DNA of 34,985 nucleotides from a virus. The position numbers were made by a program, and so were the translations under genes. Positions 21,146-28,469 of the stretch are shown piece after piece; the first letter of the stretch is position 1; every line of letters begins with the position of its first letter. The notes beneath the pieces were generated by a model. It was given only the letters and a program-made list of their open reading frames with translations. It searched no databases and had not been told where the DNA came from. The stretch is from the IMG/VR virus record IMGVR_UViG_3300027963_000178, positions 1 to 34,985 of that record. One strand, 5' to 3'.

Positions 21146-22972
21146 CTATTTTCTTGTTGATCCTTTCTTAACTAAATTACTTTGCCATTCGTGTCTGCAA
21201 TGTGGAACGTGAATAGTTGTGTCTGGCTTTGTGTACCAACCACCACGCATCATCCACACACTACCACCCACCTCATTGCTCATGTTGTCTATCTCTGCTC
21301 TTGTGTATAGTTTCTGTGCATCCATCAACTTCACGCAGAACTCTCTCGACACACCACCTACCGCCAATGGTGGTGATTCAGGTGACAGCTCGTAGGAATA
21401 TAACACAACCAATTCAGGTTGCTGAACATCTGCCTTTGCTATCTCTGATTTCGTTGGTTGACTGATAATGATGTCACCTTCAATACCACCCTTCGTGCTT
21501 ATCTTTTCTTCTGCAAAGTTCATGTAACTTTCTTTCAGCTCGTTCTCATACGCATCAAAGTTCATCCCTTCTGTGAATTTCAATGACTGCGATTTCAATA
21601 TCTCGTAGTCTGCCTTTGGTGATCCACATTTAAGGAACATTTCAATGTTTGCCTGTGAATTAAAGTGTGCCTGAATGTTTGTCGTTTCTGTTGCCTGTGT
21701 TTCAATACCTATCAATCCCAATATCTGTGATGCCGACATCGAATCTAAAATCTTTTGTGCCACCGCTTGTGGTAAAGAATTGAGTGCCTGTATCGTGTCA
21801 ATAGTTTTCTGTGATGCGTTTGGCAAAGTGAATCCTAATGGCTGTACAGTTTTTAATCTTAATTCAACACCAATTTCAAAGTCACCGATAAACATGTTAA
21901 CCATGTCTTCAATTAACTTCTGTCTTGGTATGATGTACATCTGATTGAACTCATTGTGTGCAATCTCAATCTCGGAACGCATACCCAATGCACCCTCTCT
22001 CGCTATGCCGAATAAAATTGGATTTGCAAAGTGTGCTGAAAATATCTTTGTTTCTGATTGCTTCGCCACCTCAATATATTGCTTGTCGATGTCACTCATT
22101 GCAAGTGTCTGCACATCTGTTCCTGTTTCTTTGCTCATGGCAAAGTTCAACACAATGCGCTGACCTTTTTCGCCTGTCCACTTTTCAAGTATTCGATTCT
22201 CAATTTCTTCCTGCTTGATTTCATCAGGAACTCCATTGTAGAAGTTTATGATGTGTGCAGGAACAAATCCATTTTTGATATTATGATAGTGAAAATCAGA
22301 AAGTGCAATGTCAACATTTATCCAAATAACCGCACCTGAATACGATGGTAAAGGATAGACTTGTTGATTAGGATGGTAAACAGAAAAGTAATAAAGTTGT
22401 GACTTCTTATTTGTAGCTTCTTTATCATACGCATCAAATACTTTGTAGTCTGGCTCGTTCTCTGGATTTTTATTCATCTTCCTGTTACCAACCCCATCCA
22501 ATGTGTACCAACGTGATGTGTAATAATATTTCTTTTTGTCAGGACTGCTACGCACATTCGCAAAGTCAATGTAATTGATAGATGACAATGCACCACCCTT
22601 ATTGTAGATCACCTCTGCTGCCATGCCATTGAACAGCTCCAAATCATTCGCCCACTTCTGTGATGCCTGATTCAAAGTTTCATTGCCAAAGTTCTTTGTA
22701 AGGAAATCATTCACCATTGACTGCTTCTGCACCGTTGCTGTGCGTGAATCGTAAGTCCATCCATTGCCAACAAGATAACGCACCTTTTGGTCAATGATAG
22801 TCTTGTGGTATGCACTCCGAGTGTATAGGTCAATCAAGTAATAGGGATAGTCATTGAACTGACCAAACAATACATAATGCTTGTCTTTCTTTTCCACGAA
22901 TGCAGGAAGGTCTTGATTGCCGAAGGTCAAGAATCTTTGTGATGCTGTTGGTATATTGTTTAATTCTGCCAT
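21146..22972 (-). CDS. Portal protein with MuF-like C-terminal extension
   Basis: A 608-residue protein. The first ~450 residues are a portal: VLFGQFNDYPYYLIDLYTRS, KTIIDQKVRYLVGNGWTY, and FANPILFGIAREGALGMRSE followed by EIEIAHNEFNQMY are typical of portals in Bacteroidota phages. Portals form the dodecameric ring through which DNA enters. The last ~90 residues (SREFCVKLMDAQKLYTRAEI, RGGWYTKPDTTIHVPHCRHEW in two pieces) resemble the Cys/His end of MuF minor head proteins, so two head proteins may be fused. No separate MuF gene is present. Its ATG lies 13 bases inside the preceding gene. Confidence 0.85.
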   Translation of the reverse strand: MAELNNIPTASQRFLTFGNQDLPAFVEKKDKHYVLFGQFNDYPYYLIDLYTRSAYHKTIIDQKVRYLVGNGWTYDSRTATVQKQSMVNDFLTKNFGNETLNQASQKWANDLELFNGMAAEVIYNKGGALSSINYIDFANVRSSPDKKKYYYTSRWYTLDGVGNRKMNKNPENEPDYKVFDAYDKEATNKKSQLYYFSVYHPNQQVYPLPSYSGAVIWINVDIALSDFHYHNIKNGFVPAHIINFYNGVPDEIKQEEIENRILEKWTGEKGQRIVLNFAMSKETGTDVQTLAMSDIDKQYIEVAKQSETKIFSAHFANPILFGIAREGALGMRSEIEIAHNEFNQMYIIPRQKLIEDMVNMFIGDFEIGVELRLKTVQPLGFTLPNASQKTIDTIQALNSLPQAVAQKILDSMSASQILGLIGIETQATETTNIQAHFNSQANIEMFLKCGSPKADYEILKSQSLKFTEGMNFDAYENELKESYMNFAEEKISTKGGIEGDIIISQPTKSEIAKADVQQPELVVLYSYELSPESPPLAVGGVSREFCVKLMDAQKLYTRAEIDNMSNEVGGSVWMMRGGWYTKPDTTIHVPHCRHEWQSNLVKKGSTRK

Positions 22973-23349
22973 ACGAATTCTTCTGTATATGTGTTGTCAA
23001 TGAATGAGCTTGTTGCTGTGGTTGTGCTTTTGAGCAGTCCTGTTTCAACCAAAGAAGTTGATAGTGATGGATCAAGATTTGATGAACTTGTTTGCTCGTA
23101 AATTTTGTATTGATATGTCCCTTCTACTAACTTCACCTGCCCTGACAATGGAATGGATGTGTTCGATTCAATTATAGTAAGTAGGTTGTATCTCGTTGTC
23201 TGTGTGGATGTATCTGGACATATAGCATACACAAGTTCATTTGTTGCCAAGTTATTGAACACGACCAAAAAGTAAGGTGATGTCAATGTTGTCTTTTCGG
23301 TAAGTGTGACTGGCACACTGTTAGATTGCAGTCTGATAATCTTCAACAT
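22960..23349 (-). CDS. Hypothetical virion protein
   Basis: A 129-residue, beta-rich protein (SPYFLVVFNNLATNELVYAI, GTYQYKIYEQTSSSNLDPSL) between the terminator and the portal gene. The leader before its ATG (ACTTATATTATT) is shared with the tail chaperone gene at 33802. It overlaps the portal gene by 13 bases. Probably structural; function unknown. Confidence 0.55.
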   Translation of the reverse strand: MLKIIRLQSNSVPVTLTEKTTLTSPYFLVVFNNLATNELVYAICPDTSTQTTRYNLLTIIESNTSIPLSGQVKLVEGTYQYKIYEQTSSSNLDPSLSTSLVETGLLKSTTTATSSFIDNTYTEEFVWQN

Positions 23350-23380
23350 AATAATATAAGTAAAGAATTGTCATTTGTAC

Positions 23381-23416
23381 AAAAAAGAAAGTTTGGCTAT
23401 TGCTAACCAAACTTTC
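23381..23416 (-). terminator. Intrinsic terminator after the capsid unit
   Basis: On the minus strand a perfect 10-bp stem, GAAAGTTTGG and CCAAACTTTC, with a 10-base loop (23416-23387), is followed by six T (23386-23381). This is the best terminator in the window. It stands between the gene ending at 23444 and the one starting at 23349. Confidence 0.85.
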
Positions 23417-23443
23417 AAACCTTACCTCACTATGAAAACAATT

Positions 23444-23965
23444 CTATTGTATTAACAATGCGTAGTTTGCTGAACTCATTGATGCTATTGGAGCAATTTC
23501 CATTCCTGTCCATGTTAATGAGTAACCGCTACGATCACCATCTGCTGTGCCTGAATCAGATTCACCTGCACTCAAATCAAGTCCACGAAGATAACCTAAC
23601 AACCAGATATTACCATTGCGATCCTTAACTGCTATCTGAACTCTTGCTTGTGCGTAGTTCTGTAATTCGTTACGGAATGATGCTTGTAGTTGGTTGTAGA
23701 TGTACACCAAAGTTTCTGTATAGAACACTGTGCCATTCTGAACATTGACAGTTGCTGAATCTTTAAGATTCGCTGTTTGTTTCTCACAAGACAATGTGTA
23801 CCATCCTGACAACGATGCTCCTGTTATTGCAACAACACCACTTGTAAGTGTGTATTGAGCAGCAAGTGTTGCATCACTTGGCATTGCGTGTATTTTGATT
23901 TCTTGAATTCCACCTACTGATGCTCTGCATCCGATAGGGAAACTACTTACTAATGTACATGCCAT
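23444..23965 (-). CDS. Putative major tail or head-decoration protein
   Basis: A 173-residue protein directly after the major capsid gene. It is beta-rich with few charges (AAQYTLTSGVVAITGASLSG, SATVNVQNGTVFYTETLVYI), then has RNELQNYAQARVQIAVKDRN and a Gly/Asp-rich loop before SGYSLTWTGMEIAPI. The pattern fits a tail-tube subunit. A terminator follows it, so capsid and this protein can be made in excess over the portal, as expected for an abundant virion protein. Tail tube versus head decoration cannot be settled by eye. Confidence 0.5.
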   Translation of the reverse strand: MACTLVSSFPIGCRASVGGIQEIKIHAMPSDATLAAQYTLTSGVVAITGASLSGWYTLSCEKQTANLKDSATVNVQNGTVFYTETLVYIYNQLQASFRNELQNYAQARVQIAVKDRNGNIWLLGYLRGLDLSAGESDSGTADGDRSGYSLTWTGMEIAPIASMSSANYALLIQ

Positions 23966-23981
23966 TTCTTATTTTGTATTT

Positions 23982-24017
23982 AAGAATTGGGAGCAGGTTA
24001 CCCCACTCCCATTTCTT
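23982..24017 (-). promoter_or_regulatory. Intergenic hairpin after the major capsid gene
   Basis: AAGAATTGGGAG (23982-23993) pairs with CTCCCATTTCTT (24006-24017) with one mismatch, loop of 12. On the minus strand no T-run follows, so it is more likely to stabilise the 3' end of the capsid message or lower read-through than to stop transcription fully. Confidence 0.5.
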
Positions 24018-24026
24018 GGTTAATTA

Positions 24027-25013
24027 TTAGATATTTTTGTACTGAACGATTTGGTCTGTGAAGTGATTCGCAACACCAAGTTTGAAGTCCATTACCATTC
24101 TAACTTCACGATTGTCTTTTGAATACCAAAGGTCGAAGTTCTGTATGTCATTTTCAAGATCAACACCTGCAATAAAGTTGCTTGTTGTTCCTGCGAAGAT
24201 ACGATGCTTTGCTGCTGTTGGTAGACCTGTTCCGTTATCGGAATTCAAACCACTTACGGCAATTACTTTCACGTTACTTCCCGGATAAGTCAATTCAAGA
24301 CCTGCATTCTCTGCTGTTGTTGGAATGTAACTGTATAAATTGTCAACCCAAAGTTTATTCAAAAGTAAACGGAAATCTTCTTGTGAACAGAATACAACTG
24401 GATTGTCACCTAAAATTGCATTAGGAATCTTTTGGAAGATGATTTCCTCAAATATACCACGAACAGTTGACAATGAAATAGATGTTTGTTGTGTTGCTGC
24501 TACTGCTGTTGCTGCTGTGTCGATTGTCTTGATGAATCCGTTCATCAATTTCAAGTTAGGATCAGCAGTTGTTGCTGTGTTACCTAACCACAACATTGCT
24601 TCAATTTGCTTGTTGACATACGCCTGAACTCGGTCAGTGATAGCTGTGAAGAACGCATTGTCGATACCATCTTGTGAATCGTATGTACCTGAATACAACG
24701 CACCTGCTTTAAGATACTTCTGTGTGAAATACGCTTCAAGTTCTGATGGACACCATGACATATTTAATTTCAAAGCAACTGGTGTGATAGTTGTTTGTGT
24801 TACTGTTGTTGTTCCTGATGTGTTGAACGCACATGATCCTCCAACTTGGAAGTTAGATGTGGTGTCAAGGATAGGAATCTTCATTGCTGATTTGATTCCT
24901 GCACGAACATCAATAAGTCCCATTGTTCTTGCTCCAAGAATGGATTTGGTTACGATGTCCGCTTTGTTTTCTTCGGTGTAAGCGGATAGACCGCTTAATG
25001 AAAATGTTGCCAT
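24027..25013 (-). CDS. Major capsid protein
   Basis: A 328-residue protein of HK97-fold type. It starts MATFSLSGLSAYTEENKADI, then VRAGIKSAMKIPILDTTSNF, a long helical block (ITDRVQAYVNKQIEAMLWLG), and an ending with AAKHRIFAGTTSNFIAGVDL followed by RMVMDFKLGVANHFTD, all in keeping with capsid subunits of Bacteroidota phages. It follows the protease and scaffold-like genes, the usual head order. No long N-terminal extension is seen, so scaffolding is probably separate (25044-25682). Confidence 0.8.
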   Translation of the reverse strand: MATFSLSGLSAYTEENKADIVTKSILGARTMGLIDVRAGIKSAMKIPILDTTSNFQVGGSCAFNTSGTTTVTQTTITPVALKLNMSWCPSELEAYFTQKYLKAGALYSGTYDSQDGIDNAFFTAITDRVQAYVNKQIEAMLWLGNTATTADPNLKLMNGFIKTIDTAATAVAATQQTSISLSTVRGIFEEIIFQKIPNAILGDNPVVFCSQEDFRLLLNKLWVDNLYSYIPTTAENAGLELTYPGSNVKVIAVSGLNSDNGTGLPTAAKHRIFAGTTSNFIAGVDLENDIQNFDLWYSKDNREVRMVMDFKLGVANHFTDQIVQYKNI

Positions 25014-25043
25014 TGTTTATTTTTTTTAGTTTGTTTTTATAAA

Positions 25044-25682
25044 TTATTTTTGTGTGTTCATTCGTTTGCGATACTCCTCTAAACTTTCACGTTTAGAAGT
25101 TGGCTCTGACTTCAAGTTTACTGGTAGTTTCTTCACAGATGTTTCGGCAGGTTGTTCGCTGAACTTTAATACCAATGCACTCAAATCTGAATTATAACCT
25201 TCCATTACTTCTATCTTGTCCGAAAGTTCTTTTGTTGCTGTTGCAAATTTTTCTGTCATGTTAACTACTGACTGCTCCAACAATGATGTCACTTCTTCTT
25301 TTGTAAAGTGATGCTCTTTGGTGTGCGTTTCAATAAGTGTCTTAACAGTTGCTGTGTTGTTCTCCATTTCTGTTGGTGTCGTTGGCATTGCTGATTCTGG
25401 TGATTCTACTTCTGCTGCTGGTGGTGTAACTGTTACAATGATGCCTCCGATAACTTCGATGCTTGTGCCATCTTCCATTTCGTAAATAGCATCAGGTGCA
25501 GGTAGTTCTGTTCCATCAGGTTGAAGTATTGTCACTGGCATCTGTACCATTGGCATATCACCTTCGTAACGAAGTGTGCTTCCATCAGGTAACATGATGT
25601 CTTTGAAATTCAATTTTGTTGGTGACAAATGTTTCTTAACAAGTGTCGCTAATTCTGAAATGAATGTTGCTTTGTCTGCCAT
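25044..25682 (-). CDS. Putative scaffold protein
   Basis: A 212-residue protein between protease and capsid genes. The first ~85 residues are beta-rich with repeated DGT/DGS turns (LPDGSTLRYEGDMPM, QPDGTELPAPDAIYEMEDGT). An acidic Pro/Thr link leads to a helical coiled-coil-like part (KEEVTSLLEQSVVNMTEKFA) and a basic end (KRESLEEYRKRMNTQK), which suits a scaffold that binds capsid subunits by its C-terminus. Its place supports this. Confidence 0.6.
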   Translation of the reverse strand: MADKATFISELATLVKKHLSPTKLNFKDIMLPDGSTLRYEGDMPMVQMPVTILQPDGTELPAPDAIYEMEDGTSIEVIGGIIVTVTPPAAEVESPESAMPTTPTEMENNTATVKTLIETHTKEHHFTKEEVTSLLEQSVVNMTEKFATATKELSDKIEVMEGYNSDLSALVLKFSEQPAETSVKKLPVNLKSEPTSKRESLEEYRKRMNTQK

Positions 25683-25738
25683 GATTAAGTTTATTTAAAT
25701 TAATAAGTACATATTTTATATGTGTACCATTTTATGAG

Positions 25739-26413
25739 TTACTTTGTTTTCCCACCAACTGATCCCAAAACATAAGGTATCCTTTTTAAACCTTGCTTTT
25801 CTGCAAAGTTTAGAATATCAAAAATAGTTTGTAGATGCTTTTCATCAGCATCGACTTCAACCACCTCTGCCTGTGCCTTGATTTCAAAACCAAACATACC
25901 TTCAACGCTGAATCCTTTGAAGATGCCAGTCTTGATGAACTCGTTCCAAACTACGTCATTTTCGATGTAATAAGAAAGAAACCAACTACCATCAGGTGCT
26001 TTGTCAAATATCTTCGGTGTAGTGATGCCTCTGCTCGAATCAACGATGAATGATTCTATACAATAGATGCCTTCTGTTTGTGTATCTTCTTCGTGCATCA
26101 TGTTCACGTTGTTGAACTTGTTGAGCTTCGCCCACTTCTTGACAATCTTTTCAATCACAGGTTTGCGAAATACTACATTGTACTCACCACGCACATCATC
26201 CTTGCGATAGATAGGCATGTCAGCAATCATGGCCGCACCTGTAATTATTCTGCGTTCTGGTGCAGACACTTTGAATGCAAAAGATTTCTGTGCTTCAAAT
26301 GTCATCCAATTCTCTTTGATTGCAGGATCATCGACAAGTGCAACGTAGTCCACACCGCTTTGAGCAGCTTCATCTTCGTTGATGTCTAACTCGTAGGTCA
26401 TTAATTTTTTCAT
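25739..26413 (-). CDS. XkdF-like prohead protease
   Basis: A 224-residue protein. YVALVDDPAIKENWMTFE, ITGAAMIADMPIYRKDD, VNMMHEEDTQTEGIYCIESF and FIKTGIFKGFSVEGMFGFE are the sequence blocks of the XkdF/head-maturation protease family. The His of MMHEE and the Ser of GFSVEG are the likely catalytic pair. It trims scaffold and capsid proteins during head maturation. It stands before the scaffold-like and capsid genes, as expected. Confidence 0.75.
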   Translation of the reverse strand: MKKLMTYELDINEDEAAQSGVDYVALVDDPAIKENWMTFEAQKSFAFKVSAPERRIITGAAMIADMPIYRKDDVRGEYNVVFRKPVIEKIVKKWAKLNKFNNVNMMHEEDTQTEGIYCIESFIVDSSRGITTPKIFDKAPDGSWFLSYYIENDVVWNEFIKTGIFKGFSVEGMFGFEIKAQAEVVEVDADEKHLQTIFDILNFAEKQGLKRIPYVLGSVGGKTK

Positions 26414-26428
26414 CTTATTTTATTTTAG

Positions 26429-28465
26429 TTATTGAAAATTCATTTGATTTTGTACCACCGCCACCTGTGTCTGTGTCGATGTAATGTCTGATTCCACCAC
26501 ATACACTTGTATTGGTGCAGGTGTTGGTGTGTTTTGATTGTTTACCGTTCCATCAGGATTGAGCAATGTAGATGGTTGTGAATTGCTTGTCGCTGTCGCT
26601 GCACCTGTATTAAGGTCACCACCTCCACCACCCCCACCGCCACCAACTCCACCACTTACACTTGTGGTGTCAAATTGTGTCGCTGCTATTTTAGCAATAG
26701 TTCCTGCTGACATTAACGCTGCACCAACCATTGCTGCTGCCATTGCGAATCCACCATCGAACTTTGGATATTGTGCCAATATAGTCATTTGTGCTTGCGC
26801 TGCACTAATAATGGCAGTTGATAATTGCAATGCTTTGTTGATTTTAAATTGAGCTCTTAATACAGCTTCTTCATCTTTTGCTCCCTTCTTCATGTACGCA
26901 AATTTCACAGAGAAAGCCATGTCTGAAATCCTTTGTAATTTATTAACGAACTCCTGTGCTTGTACTAATTTAGCACTGGCTTCTGTTTGCCTTTCAACTC
27001 TGTCTTTTACTTTTTGCTCTGCATTTATTCGTGTAATTTCATCCGCTTCAAATTGTGCTATCTGAATTGCTGTGAACGCATCATCAGATTTCATGACCTT
27101 TAATTCTTCCGATGCTGTTACATCAATAGATTTTACCTCATCATATAACTCCCTTCTTTTATCAATTATCTTTTGATTATACTCATCCTCTGTTATATTA
27201 CCATTATCAAGATATACCTTTTGTAATGCAGCAAAATCTTCAAGTTGCTTTTCTTCATCTGAAAGTTGTGACCTTCTGTATTCTTCATCAACTTTTTTAT
27301 TATTTTCAATTTCTAATTCTCTTTGTGTTGGGTGCGTTATCTTTGGTTTCTCGGCAACAACTTTCGATGCTACACCCTCTGCCTTTATTAATTCAGCATC
27401 TTTTTCAAACTTTGCCAAGTCACCTAAAACGTCAGCATTGTTTTTATTGAACAACTCTTTTTTTTCTGCTAAACTCCTTCTCAATAATATTATTTCTGTT
27501 GCTGACTCTGCCGCATATCCAAATTTAACTGACTTTTCTTTTATTTCGTTTAATACTACTTGCTCCTCCTCTGCGAAAGCCATCGCTGCTTTATCAAGCA
27601 CTCCTTGCTTTGCTTTAATCATTGATGCTGCAAGAATGCTTTTGCTTAAATCATCATACCTTTCCTTTGCCTTTCCCAATGCAAAATCTTCATCAGTAAA
27701 GTTCTTGAATGTTAATGGATAGGTCTTTTGTAATTCTATCTGTGCCTCTTTTCTTTCCTTTAAAGATTTTGTTTGGTCAGTAGATGCCTTGTAAAGATTG
27801 TCAAGATTGTTTCTTTCAACTGCTGCATTCTTTGCTCCATCAATACTTGCCGCATTAAGTTCTTTGGTCAACTTTACTTGTCGTTCCTGCTCTACATTGG
27901 AACTACTAAATGCCTTTACCAACAAGTATACCCCTGCTGTCAACGCCACTACTCCTGCAATCAACAATCCTATTGGATTAGCTGCTAATGCTGCATTCCA
28001 AAGTCTTGTTCCTATGGTTACTAATTTTTGAACAATCTCTGTTGATGCCATTGCAGCTTTCAAGTTGTTCCATGCCTTCGGCAATTCACTAATTGCAGCA
28101 AGTCCCTGACTTAAAGCCATTGCACTTTGAACTTTCGCAAGTGTCTTTGTGACTTCTTCTGACTGCTCACCGAACAAACCCATTGCACCAGTCACAGCAC
28201 TAATGCCACCTGCTGCTGCTCCTGCGAATGTTGCCACCGCCTGAAACTTGTTTGGATTCATTGCATTGATGGCTTCGTTTGAATCATCAACCTTGTCCTT
28301 CAACTGACCTGCTGCTGCTGCTAACTTATTAAATTCAGCTGTGCCTTCCCCTGCACCTATCATTGCATCCTTGATGTCCTTCAAAGATTGCTTCACCTCT
28401 TTAAGTGAAGATGCTGCCTCTGAACTCTTGATAATTAAATCTATCGATACTGACTTGTCTGCCAT
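26429..28465 (-). CDS. Tape measure protein
   Basis: A 678-residue protein that sets tail length and passes into the host envelope during DNA entry. It starts with a long helical part (SSLKEVKQSLKDIKDAMIGA), has Ala/Gly-rich segments (ATFAGAAAGGISAVTGAMGL), a strongly hydrophobic span near residues 160-188 (ANPIGLLIAGVVALTAGVYL), long charged coiled coils, and a C-terminal run of glycines followed by a Thr/Gln-rich end. At roughly 1.5 angstrom per residue this would suit a tail of about 100 nm, pointing to a siphophage; this is an estimate from length only. Confidence 0.8.
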   Translation of the reverse strand: MADKSVSIDLIIKSSEAASSLKEVKQSLKDIKDAMIGAGEGTAEFNKLAAAAGQLKDKVDDSNEAINAMNPNKFQAVATFAGAAAGGISAVTGAMGLFGEQSEEVTKTLAKVQSAMALSQGLAAISELPKAWNNLKAAMASTEIVQKLVTIGTRLWNAALAANPIGLLIAGVVALTAGVYLLVKAFSSSNVEQERQVKLTKELNAASIDGAKNAAVERNNLDNLYKASTDQTKSLKERKEAQIELQKTYPLTFKNFTDEDFALGKAKERYDDLSKSILAASMIKAKQGVLDKAAMAFAEEEQVVLNEIKEKSVKFGYAAESATEIILLRRSLAEKKELFNKNNADVLGDLAKFEKDAELIKAEGVASKVVAEKPKITHPTQRELEIENNKKVDEEYRRSQLSDEEKQLEDFAALQKVYLDNGNITEDEYNQKIIDKRRELYDEVKSIDVTASEELKVMKSDDAFTAIQIAQFEADEITRINAEQKVKDRVERQTEASAKLVQAQEFVNKLQRISDMAFSVKFAYMKKGAKDEEAVLRAQFKINKALQLSTAIISAAQAQMTILAQYPKFDGGFAMAAAMVGAALMSAGTIAKIAATQFDTTSVSGGVGGGGGGGGGDLNTGAATATSNSQPSTLLNPDGTVNNQNTPTPAPIQVYVVESDITSTQTQVAVVQNQMNFQ

Positions 28466-28469
28466 GTTC

